64,000 nucleotides of DNA, taken from contig NC_059500.1 in assembly GCF_018139145.2 (NCBI RefSeq), forward strand, positions 43,385,175 to 43,449,174, given 5' to 3'. A program made the position numbers and the translations under genes. Each line of letters opens with the position of its first letter. The stretch's first letter is position 1. Shown in pieces: positions 1 through 11,700 of the stretch. Origin of the DNA: Gymnogyps californianus (taxonomy: Eukaryota > Chordata > Aves > Accipitriformes > Cathartidae). The notes beneath the pieces are model-generated. The model had not been told where the DNA came from. It made no database searches and saw nothing but the letters and a program-made list of their open reading frames with translations.

Positions 1-3000
1 ACAGAGATTTTACTCTCTATGTTGTAGAAGAAAAGCATCATCTTGACTTTGGAAAGTCTGACTGCAGACTTGCTTTTCTAACTGTGCCATTTGTAGGGCC
101 ATCCTATGTCATGTTGCATTTGTGAAGAGCTTTAGAACAAAGTGGAAATTAGATTTTTATGTGTGTCCTTGTATTAGTGCCTGTTTAGTCAATTACGATT
201 ATTACTGAGGTAGCTCGGCAGTTTCTTCTTTACTGCTGGTTCTCCTCAACTCGGTGCTTGGAATTGGAGAAACATAGTAGCACCCATTACTCAAGTCTCC
301 TTCAAGGATCATTTAAAGCAGAAATCTGCTGAGTACGAAACAGACATTCAGTAGTTTTTACACCCACAGGATTCACTAAGTATTCTCTGAGACTACATTG
401 GCAACTTGTAGTTGTGCAGAAACAGGATTTGTGCCCCATGTAAGAATTTTAAGAGTTCTTCTGATATAATAGCACTGTTCTGCAGTTCACTAAAATACTG
501 CTTCTGAACCGAGTGTAGTTGCAAAGGTAGTATCAGTTACCAGTCCACTTTTTCAGTAACAGAAAAGAATATATAGTTTCGATTGGAAGCGGGGGTTTTT
601 TGTTGCTTCTGGTTTTAATTCTTTATTTGTTTTCATTAAGGGCACCAATCAAGATGATATTCCATGAAAAAGTACATTGCTGTGTCTTAAGCCATAACAG
701 CATATGTACAAGATCGTTTGAGAATAAAACTAAGGCCAGACTAATTCATTGTACCACACTCTGAAAGCTAAACTCGCTTCCTAAAGGCACCCATCACAAT
801 CAAATAGGAAGAATCTTATGCAATTTTAAGCTCTTAGAGGGTAAGCTTTTCTCCCCTCCCCCCCATAAACGCATGTAATCAGATAAAACTGTGATTTCTG
901 GGACAGAATATTTTTGAGAAACTTTTAATGTACGCTTTTATATGATTCCTTTGACCCTATGCATTTTTTTAAAGCTGCTTTCATTCAAACTCTGGATTGA
1001 AAAAGGACTTCTTGAAAGCTGAAATCTTCTGCAGTAAAGCTTTAATTACTTTTTCTTATAAACCTAGAACTTTATGGGTTTCCTTTAGTTATTTTTTCCT
1101 CCTTTTCTTTCTTTTACTTTCTCTGTCACTCAAACTTTTACATACTGCCTTGACCTTTGAAAAGTTGAAAGAGTAAAAATGAAGGATTGAAAATAAAGCC
1201 ATTCAAAACAGTGCAAAAACATACCAGATATTATAAAGTCTCTTGCAGCCAGTAGTCTGCAAATAAAAAGAAGGGCATGGGACAGAATGAAATGCGGTGA
1301 CGTTTTACGGATTTTTAAATTTCGATGTGCAGTAACAATTTGGGGAAGAAATTAACTTAAATACTTTGTTTTTTGAAAAAGCTGGAGTTTTTTCAACCAC
1401 TTGCCACTTTGTAAGCAGCTTTTGAAAACTTCTGCAGTAAAAGAAGTTAAGTGGTTCTATGATGATGATGATGGAGGAGCCACTGGTATTGGTATTGGAC
1501 AGAGACATCACTAAAAGACTTGAAGAACGTTTGACCAGTGCCTGTATGTACTGTGGTGTATGCAGTATAAAATGGATTTTTGTTAAAGACAGTTGGAGTT
1601 ACTTGTCTGATTCAAACTTGCTCATAAGGGAAGGTGTTTAAGGATATGTATGAGGAAATTGAGGAATACATGAATGGACAGATCTTCTCAGAGGCTACAA
1701 AGGAGCCTGCACACTGAGAATAAGTGAGGTGTTCCTGCAAGGGAGAACATAGACCATGCAGGTGATTTCTAAAATATGGTCAGGAAGTTTCTAAGGACCC
1801 TTTTGTGATTTAGAGGGGGTATGTCTATTTGTGTAGGCTTGTTAGTTTTTAGAAGCGTGTTCTTTTAGAATTTGTGTAGTGACACTGTGCTGTGTATAGT
1901 TCATTAACTGCTTGCAACCCAAGTCTTCCCGCTCTTAGAGAGGAATCTAAACACCTGTCGGCATTTTTCCAAACTGAGTCTTGGAATTTTTTTAATTTCA
2001 CCTGTGGGTAGTTCTAGTGCCACTGACCAGGAAAACAAATCGTGCGACCTCATTATTAGACTCATTGTGAAAGGCCTCATTTCAAACAAAAAGTTCTTCC
2101 GTAGGGCAATATTTATAAATAAAACCATCCTAATCAGAGAGGGGCATGGCAGTACAGCCTTGTAGCTCATGTCCTTCTTGTGTGATAAACAATGACTTGC
2201 ACTGGCTGCCCTTGCCGTAGCGGCATACTCATTCACTGCACTGCAAAATGTTTTAAACAGCAACTCCCTCCTGTGAAAAATTATGTAACTATTCCGCATC
2301 TCTCTTTCAGAAAAGTACATTTTAAAGAAGTAGATTTTTGAGGATCAAATATTAATGATTGAGAGAAGCTGTAGCTTGCTCGCTAGCTCCGTTGTTTCCT
2401 GATTCCAGTGGTGTGTGTATGCTCTTACTGGTATGTTTCTGCCTATCTGTCCCTTTTTGGACGCTCGTCATCTTTTGTGGTGTTCCTGTAGAGCTTCCTG
2501 TGCACTGCTGTCTGATGATACCATATGAATCAGCAATGTGGGTGGTGTTTTGCCCATCTGACAAATAAGAAAACTGCAACAACAATATTTTTAATTTTTC
2601 TTCATTGAAGTCAGTCCTATTCAGAGAGTTACTTTCTTAATTCGCATTGGGATGCATTTCTGTGATCCAGTAGGTCTTTTTCGGTTTATCATCTGCTGAT
2701 GAGGATATGCAGTGGAAAAGAACCTTTTATGAACGCATCCCAAGCAGGTGTTATAACTGTCTGGGTGTACTGAAACAGACATCGTCTACTGAAACCTTGC
2801 CAACGTAAAATGCAATCAAATTCTGGCTGTTCAACATTTTAATGCAATTTTTCATTGTGTCCTGCATTAACGGTCCAAACTACATGAGAATTAAATTTTA
2901 CGAATTCTTTCCTCTTGGGAAAGGAATGAAAATTAGATTTCTCATATGAAGCTACCACAATGAGAGGAAATTTACATAAATATGCCTTGGAGGGGGTTTA

Positions 3001-6000
3001 GTAGACATGTGTGTGAAGGGAGTGATATAGTTGATATGTAGGCTGAGTTGTCAAGAACCTACTTTTAAAGTAAGGGTTAATCCCTGAAGATAGTTTTGTT
3101 TAGTAATGCTTCTCTGGTGTTCAGATGGTCTCATTAAGTCATTATTCTTTGAACATGACATAGTTATTTCTCAATAGGGTACCAAATAAGCTTTTCCCCT
3201 AAATACCTTTTTTTTTTCCTGGCCATTCTAGATTTGGTGATTAGATCTCTTTCTTCATGTTAAGGTTTCTGTTTCTTTTTCTTTTTCTTTCACCTTGGGT
3301 ATTCTTTCTATCAGATCTTGTGCAATTGTATTCTGCTGAAGAGTGTAACAGGAGGATAATAAACAAGAACTGTTATACTGCTGGGTTTTTTAACCGGTTC
3401 CCATATTCCTTTTGAACTTCCAGTCTTTTTGAAATTTGAGTTTCTCAGGATAATCTTGGTTTTCTCCAGCAGTATGGATCACAGAATTAATCAGATAGGA
3501 TCATTATTTGACATAGCTTCATACGGCTGGACAAAATGTGGTTAAGATGGCTGTGGAGTACAAACTTCCTGATTTAGCTGCATTTTCCAGCACCCACTTT
3601 GCAGAGACAGGGTTATACCAGCTGCAGTGTTCCGGGGAATTTTACTACAGTGCTTGTTAAAAATAGGTATTTCCAAGTGGCTGAGGAACCGAACAGAAAA
3701 CAATGCCATAATTTTGGGTCTGCAGTTGGCGGCATTGCACAAAATACAAAACATCCGTTCTATAAGCTACATGAAAAGAAGGGACAGTAGCTGTCTCTTC
3801 CTTACAATGAGCAAAAATGTGATGCATGCTTTTACTATGAAGTAATTTTGTCTTAGAAACTGGAGTTCATAGATACTTTGAAAGGCTGAATAAAAATGTG
3901 CTTGACCAGAACCCTACCGCACCCAAAATTCAGACATCTGTATTTGTCTGCATCTCCTAATTATGCCTCACTGCATCAGCAGATGAATGTAATGACAGTA
4001 ACAAGGATAAATCTTCACTGTTATGATAGGTTAAGGGTGCCAGCACTGTTACAGTTTATAAATAAAATCAGTAACTGAGCAAAGCATTTTCTTCTGCACT
4101 TCATAGAATTTTTTTTTCGTCAGCACAACCAATTGTAGAATAAGGGAAAGGCTCACACCCTTTAAAATGTTTCTTCTGTTTTGAGGGAATCTTGCCATTC
4201 TGAACGTTAGTCTGTGCTGTCTTTCATCTTCTTACAGCATCTTGCTATGTTAAACAAACATAGCATAACAAACATAAACAGCTGTGCTGTTAAAGACCAA
4301 TAGGTAGGTCTGAAATACTAATAACTAGACCTTGAAATGAAGAACAGTGCTGGAAAAGTGCTCAAAGCTGTTGGGAGACTGTTCCAAGGTAGAGCTTTTC
4401 CTCCCTTTCCAGCGTGCTAGACTGTGGCTCCATCCAGTGCCCCAGCCTCTCCACCCCTTGCCCCACTTGCAGTAGCACTCTCATCATGAGCTGTTCCAGG
4501 ATGACCCCACATACAATTTACAGCACGGCGTCATGAATGGAGAGCAGCGGTAGCATGCCCAGCACATGTCACTGTGGATCACCATCAGCTACACAGTCTC
4601 TTTTGAGCTAGGTTCTCTCGCCTGTGTGAGTGAGCTGCAGTAGGCTGTAGGGATCCTGTCTTCGATCCCTCTCACTTTCACTGGCTCATGCGGCCATGAG
4701 AAACTCAGTTTTACCAGAAGTGTTGAATATGCTTGCTAAATCTGGGTAATTTGATCTAAATATCCTATACTAATGCCTTAATTTGTTTTACTTGCTTAAT
4801 TTACTTAATTTTAATAGCTCGCATAGCTGCCAATAAGTAAATTGGAGCAGCGTATCTAAGCACCTAAATATGAATCTTGGATAGGATCCCACAGCATTTA
4901 AATTAACATTAATGTTACTTACTTTAAAGATAGAAAACTTTAAGCAAATGAATTTGAGTATGGCGATTGTCTTTTTTTTTTTTCTGCTTTTTGACCTCTG
5001 TATGAAACAAAACTGTTTCCTCCCTTTATAACATCATTGTACCAGCGTGTTAATCATACTAGTTAGGGGTTGCTTCAAAACCTGTATGATTGCAGAAGCA
5101 AATATTGAAATCATGTGTTTGTGGCTCAGTGCCTTGTGGCACTGTGCAGGCATACAGAAATACGTGCTCTGCATACACAGGAGCTGGTTCAGATAATTGG
5201 CTGCAGGGGTTTTGGATATATGCTACCCATCCCCAACCTTGGGATCTCCACACTTACCTCCAGTCCCGTGCAGTATTCATGTTGTGAGTGTACAGAGATG
5301 TGGTTTGACCACCATGGGCTTTGATGAAGTGGGGAAGCAGAGCAGTATCTGCCAGATCCATTAGCAGCTGATGAAAGTTAGGTCAGCCCGGAGGATGTGC
5401 TAGCTTAACTTGGAGTAGTGCCTGAAGCTAAAAGCCTCAGCAGTCAGGAGGGTGTAAAGATGATATATCACTACCTTATGCTTAACTCTTTCTTTTCCTT
5501 TTTTTTCTTTTTTTTTTGTCCTCTGTCCTGCCCCCCCCCAGCTTTATTAAGTGTGTTGAGCATATATTGCTTGGCTGGCTTTCTGGGTTTCACCTCAGAC
5601 CTCACGTGCAACAATAAAACATTCTAGAAAATGTCAGTAAGTCAATACTAGACTCTTCTTGGCGGTAATTTTTAATGTACATGTATTCACTGGCTTCTCA
5701 GATATTGCAGGTAATTAAATATGCCTTCCACTGGTTAAAACAAGGAACAAACTATTTCCCTAAGCTAAATCAGAGAGTGGTCTACCTGAAGCTAAAGTAA
5801 GCAACTGAAGTTTTGCTACGGCCTCACTTCTTTCAGACCTGATTTGTTTCTTGAAGACTTCTTTTCTTTTTAATTTGTAGAGCTTGATATTACTCATTTA
5901 CCACCAAAACTAGGATAGAAAAATTCTTTTTTTTCCTGGTAAAAAATGATGTACATTTTCATCTTTGTTTTGAGATTGAAGGTATAAACTATTGCCTGTC

Positions 6001-7619
6001 CAGAAATTTTCTCTGTTCACTAGTCTCTGAACGGGAATTTCACACATTGTCAGGGGTTTTTTTTGTTGTGTGTGTTTGTTTGTTTGGTTTTTTTATGGTG
6101 GCAAAGTTACTTTTAAGAAGTGAAATTCCATATTCTGGATATGAAACAGTGGTGATTTAACTACAATTCAACTTGTAAGGCAGGCAATTTATAAAGAATT
6201 TTGCTTCGAAAATACTTTTATTTTAATATTGGCTATATAAAAAGCAGAAAAGGAGATGCTAGCTTCAACAAATGCAGTTTTTCTCTGAAGAATCAAAAGA
6301 CAAGCTGCAGTAAATTTCCTTTAATCTGATGAAATTAATGCTGCCTCTTCTGACATCAGTTCTTTTAAATATTTAAAAATAAAATCTCCACTCTTTGCTA
6401 AAATATGTCTGGTGGCATTTTAAAACTTTTTTAATAGGTTGCTAATTGTACTAGCAGTTTCTAGACACAGGGAAGGGCTTTTGATGTCTATGTTTTTATT
6501 CCTAAATCTGGATTCAACAAGAGGACACATAACTGAGCTGCTAATTCTGCTTTCAGTGACTGGTTTTTTTTGTTTGGGGTATTTTTTGAGTTAGCAAATC
6601 TGTCTTCTGTAAGAAGTTGTAACAAGTGAGTCCTAATTTTGGAAATCGCAGGGTTGTGCGTAGTCAATTTGGAATAACTAAATGCTAGTGCTTTCTGTCA
6701 TCATCCTATTTTTTCCCTGCATTACCACCTCTTCTCTTTTTAATGCACTCACTTGCATTTTAACCTTCCACTATCACTGTTTCAATTATATGAAAACAGA
6801 AGGGTAGGTTTTTGCAGCTGAATAGAAGTCAGACGTAATAATTAGGAAGGCAAGCTTATTTGCCTTGTCTTCCAGCTGTTCTAATTGAATGCTGTTAACA
6901 GAAGTGGATTTGTGCCTGGTAGATGGACAGTGAAAGCCCAACGAGAATTCTGAGAACGTACCTCTTTTTAATTGCACTGCCAGCCTCACTCCAGAAAGAG
7001 TTTGACTCAGCTAACCAGTGTTTTCCTCTACCCCCTCTGTCTAGTCAGTGTTGGTACATAGTATGTATTATAGGGCATGTGACTTCCATACAGACAGTAC
7101 ACTCGCGCAAACATCATCTGTAGTTCATAGGTCAGCTAAGTTGGATGTACTGACAGAGCGGGGTACACAAGGCAAGCAGACTAAGCTGCTTCTGGTAGGA
7201 AAAAACCTTGGCTCAAGAAATACCCATTTTTTTACATCTTTAATCTGCATTTACCTACTCGTCATTTATGGGTCTTGTTAACCGACAGCCCGCTACCACC
7301 CCAGACCAGCAGTCTGTCGTTCAGCTGCCATGTGATTTGCATGCAGTTAACAGGAGTGGGTAGTTTACCCCAGAGCTCTTTCCCTCGTGGAAACCCCTTT
7401 GCCTCTGATTTTATACAGATTATCTGCTGTAGCAGTTACTCTTGGCAGTTAAGTAGTATTTGGCCACTCATCCAGGAGCCGCAGTACCTGCATTTCAGAT
7501 TAGACAGAGTTGGTAAAAGGCTTTCCTACTCATTTTGCTCAACAAAGCGATAAAGATGAAAGATGTAGTTGAAATTGTTGTAACCAAAAATGTAAGTGTT
7601 CTTTCCATTTATTCACTCC
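1..7619 (+). other. GNAQ intron 2, distal part, no gene seen
   Basis: AT-rich intronic sequence upstream of the retroviral insertion. Open frames here are short, lack domains and overlap on both strands. Low-complexity patches include poly-T with (GT)n/(TTTG)n near 6055-6095 and a poly-T/poly-C patch around 5490-5540. A somewhat GC-richer stretch lies at about 4390-4690. The exon 2 coding motif of GNAQ (around YQNIFTAMQAMIRAMDTL) was looked for by eye and not found, so the segment is assigned to intron 2 because exon 3 is the first GNAQ exon in the window. Confidence 0.75.
4390..4690. other. GC-richer intronic stretch of unknown origin
   Basis: About 300 bp clearly less AT-rich than its surroundings, with CpG-containing bits (for example CACGGCGTCATGAATGG) and a CCCC-rich start. 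No open frame with homology and no clear repeat ends are visible. It could be an old decayed transposon or a regulatory element. Confidence 0.3.
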
Positions 7620-7624
7620 GCAGG
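7620..7624. repeat. Target site duplication, left copy (GCAGG)
   Basis: The five bases GCAGG directly precede the first TG of the retroviral insertion and recur at 8747-8751, directly after its terminal CA. The bases outside do not extend the match. A 5-bp duplication is typical of several ERV classes, including ERVL. It indicates that the whole block 7625-8746 entered in one integrase reaction. Confidence 0.85.
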
Positions 7625-8171
7625 TGTCATGGTTTAACCCCAGCCAGCAGCCGCTCGTTCACTCCCCACCCCGCAGTGGGAGGGGGGAGAGAACCAGGAA
7701 GAAAAAGTAACTCAGGGTTGTGATAAAGACAATTTAAGAGGACAGAAAAGGAAGGGAAAATAATAATAATAATAATAGAATATACAAGACAATTGATGCA
7801 CAATACAACTGCTCACCACACACAACTGCTCACCACACACCGACCGATGCCCAGCCAGTCCCCAAGCTGTGATGCCCCCCAGCCAACTTCCCCCAGTTTA
7901 TATACTGGGCATGATGTCATATGGTATGGAATACCCCTTTGGCTCCTTTGGATCAGCTGTCTTTGCTGATCCCAGTTTCTTGTGCACTCCTAGCCTCCGC
8001 TGGCAGGGCAGTATGAAAAGCTGAAAAGTCCTTGACTTAGTGTAAACACTGCTCAGCAACAACTAAAACATCAGAGTGTTATCAACATTATTCTCATCCT
8101 AAATCCAAACCACAGCATTATTATCAGCTACTAGGAAGAAAATTAACTTTATTCCAGCCGAAACCAGGACA
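7625..8171 (-). repeat. Complete ERV LTR, minus orientation, in the 3' LTR position
   Basis: Read on the minus strand, the LTR begins TGTCCTGGTTTCGGCTGG at 8171 and ends GGTTAAACCATGACA at 7625. A TATATAA box lies at 7904-7898 in this orientation. About 165 bases further on is a TTAAATTGTCTTTATC stretch that matches the ATTAAA-containing region of the opposite arm and is probably the polyadenylation region. A purine-rich tract ending GGGGTGGATAT sits directly before the LTR start, as a polypurine tract does before a 3' LTR. A (TAA)n run at about 7759-7778 and a short direct duplication at about 7805-7841 lie within it. Confidence 0.8.
7898..7904 (-). promoter_or_regulatory. TATA box of the ERV LTR
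   Basis: TATATAA on the minus strand inside CCCAGTATATAAACTGGG. It is placed as expected for the U3 promoter of the minus-oriented LTR, and transcription would start near 7870. A TGATGTCA CRE-like octamer at about 7913-7920 lies just upstream of it. Activity today is unknown. Confidence 0.55.
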
Positions 8172-8450
8172 ATATCCACCCCTTATTCTATACCATCTAC
8201 GTCATGTTCAGGTCCCACACTTTCCAATGCATTTTCAATTAATCACTACCACTTTTCCTGTCTTTTGATACATATACACACGGATATCATTCCCTTAGTC
8301 TATGGGCCTTTAAAATGTCCGTTGAGTTCATTTAGTCCATGACTTTGGGCTCCATCTGTCATAACAGTCTTTCTGGACAGGAGGGTTTGCGCAAAGTCCG
8401 CTCAGTCAGCAGAGCAGGATCGGGCTTTGGTGCAGTGCAGTGGGCAGGTG
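8172..8450 (-). mobile_element. 3' terminal internal segment of the ERV (non-coding remnant)
   Basis: Sequence between the minus-oriented LTR and the plus-oriented LTR fragment. On the minus strand it ends in a purine-rich tract (about 8186-8172) that abuts the LTR start, which fixes its orientation. No gag, pol or env motif is readable. The boundary with the plus-oriented fragment is uncertain and could fall anywhere from about 8340 to 8500. Confidence 0.5.
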
Positions 8451-8746
8451 ACATTGGGCGCAGCAGGAGGATGCTGTGTAGTGTTCCCCAAGTAACCATT
8501 AGGCGTGATGGAGCCCTGCTTTCCTGAAGATGGCTGAACACCTGCCTGCCGATGGGAGGTGGTGAATGAATTCCTTGTTTTGCTTTGCTTGCGCGCACGG
8601 CTTTTGCTTTACCTATTAAACTGTCTTTATCTCAGCCCATGAGTTTTCTCACTTTTACTCTTCTGATTCTCTCCCCATCTCACTGGGGAGGGCGTGAGCG
8701 AGCAGCTGTGTGGGGCTTAGTTGCCGGCTGGGGTTAAACCACGACA
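8451..8746 (+). repeat. R-U5 part of a related ERV LTR, plus orientation
   Basis: The right arm contains ATTAAACTGTCTTTATCTC and ends GGCTGGGGTTAAACCACGACA on the plus strand, the hallmark of the LTR 3' end. Its last ~135 bp align with the reverse complement of the left end, but with many differences (for example a roughly 15-base extra segment near the terminus), so the two arms come from different LTR subfamilies. No U3 or TATA box is seen in plus orientation. The left limit is approximate. Confidence 0.6.
8615..8620 (+). promoter_or_regulatory. ATTAAA polyadenylation signal of the right LTR fragment
   Basis: ATTAAA, a common variant poly(A) signal, lies in the conserved context CCTATTAAACTGTC of the plus-oriented LTR fragment. 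It lies in GNAQ sense orientation inside intron 2, so it could in principle cause premature polyadenylation of the GNAQ pre-mRNA. There is no evidence here that it is used. Confidence 0.45.
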
Positions 8747-8751
8747 GCAGG
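8747..8751. repeat. Target site duplication, right copy (GCAGG)
   Basis: GCAGG follows the terminal CA of the insertion and matches 7620-7624 exactly. Confidence 0.85.
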
Positions 8752-11700
8752 CATCTCCCTCTTGACATCAAGCATCCCTCCAAGCATGCTTTATGAGTCT
8801 AGTGGAAGTCCTTATATAAAAACCTTTTCAAAAAAACTACATTAAACAAGTATTTGAAGAAATCTTTAAACTTTGTAGTATAAATTGAACTAGATCTGGC
8901 CCATAATTATTTTTCTATTTCTTCCCCAAGGGCATTTATGACTCAGCATTAATTATGATGAGTCCAGTGGTTGTCCTCTTAATCATGTTGATGAGCACTT
9001 GCTCGAACTAATACCAGATTATTCATGTAAGGATTCATGAGCATGAGCAAAGGTTGCATAACTGGGCTCAGTATATTTGAAATGTTTAAAAGGTGGGTCT
9101 CTAGCTAATTGTCTTCCTCTCCCAAAGTATGGGACTCATTAAAGCCCTCCTTAGGGGGCTAATGCATCTTTTCTATGCTTGGTGTTAAGGTTGAGTCTCA
9201 ATCCGCAATATGCAGAGTGCTGTCAGTAATAAAATCTCTGTTCAAGAAACTTGTGAATTTGTTTATTTCTATAGTCTGCATTTCTTATATAGGAGCCAAT
9301 TAAAATTAGGCGTCAGACTGTGCTTCACTAAGTCATTTGGTGAGCTGCATGAACACAGTTTTTGTAAGACACAGTTTGCCTGTTTTCTGAGGCTTTTCTT
9401 TGTTAAGGCCGTGGGGAACAAGAACTGTTACTATTACTGAGTATCTTACTCACTGAAATGAAAAATAAGGGGGAAACAAATATCCAGAGAAAGATTGCTA
9501 ATAGTAAGTAACTGAAATTCAGTTAGTGTTGTGTTTGACAGTGGAAAATTCTGTGGCTTTTGTTTGACTTCATGTATGTAATGCTTTTTTCCCTTAATCA
9601 TATAAATCCATGGCATGGTCCTTATGCTTGTGCTACCTTACTTCCTCTTTTCCCTTGTTTCTACTACCTGTGAGGGGGAAAAAAAATTAGCATCTCAAAT
9701 CCTGTTGCCTGAACGGATTAGTTTTAGTCCTCTTCCAAGGGTGTAACTGCTGAAATAGTTTCCCTTTTAAGTAAGGGTAAGAAAAAAAAGTAGATGTTTA
9801 CTAATGGAATTTTTTTTTTTAAAGTCTATATAGACAGCAACTCTTTACGGGGATCCTTCCACAGAAACACATTGCTTCAGGAACAATACTCGTATCCTTG
9901 GGTTTAGGTTTGGATACTTGATGGCAAGCAAACTAGGAATAATTAATATTACTTAATGCGTAGTTGTGTTGTTGATGAATTACTGTCTAGTTAATTTAGT
10001 GTTCTTTTTTATGTTTCATTCATTACTTTTCTGTTTCCTAACTGTGAAATGAAAACTTATTGTAGACCTTGATTGAATTAAATCTTATAATGATGAGTAA
10101 ATTGTATACTTTCAGTATGTTGATATCTTTTTTTGTTGTTTCTGTTGTTGCTCCTGAGGCTCAAAAGAAATGGTGAATCTGTGCAGTCAGTAGCTGAAGT
10201 AAGTGGGATGGATGGTAAGCAGCAGTAAGTCTGCTGGTTACCTGGCAAAGTCAGGCACTTTCTGGCGGTTGATGTAACTTCAATGTCACAGTCATTCACC
10301 TACCAGTTCATTTTGACTCTCGTCTTTGGAGACTCTTCACACCTATTCCACTTAGCAGGGAGTCTAAACCTAATGAGCCAGAATTAAACAAAATAATAAT
10401 TACAAGAGGAAAAAAAAAACAAACACAGATCTACAGTGGGCAATACTTTTCCTCTTGAAGTCTTGGCAACACCCAGTGAATAGCTGCTGGAGAAGTAAAG
10501 GTGGTTTTCTCTTAGTTATTTGTTATATATCCTAAAGGTGCTAGACTGGAACTTCTGGGACTCCCCTTTATATTAAGCTCTGATTACAAGGTGATGGCCT
10601 CTTCAGTCCTGCTAATGTAGGAAGAGAAGAAGGAGCCTTTATTTTTGAAAGCCTCTGTGTGTATGTGTCTCTTGATGGCTGTCTCAGGCTGCTCTAGGTT
10701 TTCCTCCTGAACTGAAGTCTAGAAGAACAACAGTTCTGCATTTCATAACTTCCCTTAAGCATTAGCAGCAGAATTATATATATATTTTATATATATATAT
10801 TATATACATTATATATAATACAATTAGCATAGTATTTTAATTGTATGACTGCTGCTGAAAAAAATAATGGTGAGGCTGGTCGTAAACTTGTTAATTCCTT
10901 CTGTTGGTGTTTCACAGAGCTATGAACAGCAGCACAAGCAACTCAGGAAAACAGCACTGTTTTAATATGCATGGGAATCATGCCTCTTATCTCCGTAAAT
11001 ACAAAAGGAGGAGGCAAGCAGAGTAATAGTACTTCACTTGGAACTCAAGTTATTCATGAAATAGCCTTGAAAATTGAACCAAAACAAGCAGCTCAAGGGA
11101 GTTATGGAAGTGGCTGATCCTGGTTATAAACCAAGCAGGTTTTCACCATAATACATGGGCACTGTTACATAAATTGTGAGATACAGTCATGCAGGGGTTG
11201 GGGGCGGGAGGCCTTTTCATTGTTCCTCCGATTCAACTGCCTTTACAACAGAACAAGTCAGCGCAGCTGTCTCTTGCCTAATATATTGCTAGTGTCAATG
11301 AAACTGCTTCTCTCATTGACCACTTTCCACTCACTGCCTAAATGCAGTAGGCAAAAGTTGCTTCAAGAAGGGTGCTTCATCAGTTACCTCCTTGGTTCAC
11401 AAACTCCATCTGCTTTTCTATAAACTCTGCTTGCTCTGTGTTTTAGATTCAAATAAGCTTTAGATGCCAGGCTCTCCTCATTTCAGTGAGAACCAAGGAG
11501 CCCTGTAGAAATCAGAAGCAGGGTGTTTTGAATCTGGTCTCTGGTATTTGTGATGCTGATGTGAGAGGCAGTAGTGTGGAGAAGGCAGTGAGCTGTGTGA
11601 GCATTAGGTGTGACACGGCACTGAAGGGATTCACTGCAGTGGTCCGTAATTTTTTTGCTTCTTAGCTTGACAACAACAATATAGTAAATCATTGCAAACA

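Larger units (their letters stand above)
7625..8746. mobile_element. Rearranged endogenous retrovirus fragment with two outward-facing U5 LTR ends
   Basis: A 1122-bp insertion bounded by TG...CA and flanked by GCAGG on both sides. It is not an ordinary solo LTR. The left 547 bp is a complete LTR in minus orientation (8171 to 7625). Next comes a short stretch that looks like the 3' end of a retroviral interior, also minus. The right end is the R-U5 part of a related LTR in plus orientation. The two outer ends are therefore inverted copies of each other: 7625-7742 aligns with the reverse complement of about 8611-8746, with substitutions and an indel. No long protein-coding frame survives. The family assignment (neoavian ERV with LTR start TGTCCTGGTTTC and end GGTTAAACCACGACA) is from memory. 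Confidence 0.8.

Noticed and set aside
8359..8598. 79-codon minus-strand frame and an overlapping 62-codon plus frame in the ERV
   Set aside because: Both lie across the LTR fragment and the interior junction and show no retroviral protein motif.
7625..8746. Reading the whole block as a single 1.1-kb solo LTR in plus orientation
   Set aside because: The TATA box and polypurine tract are on the minus strand, and a complete LTR start (TGTCCTGGTTTC) occurs internally at 8171. The ends are inverted copies of each other, which one LTR would not show.
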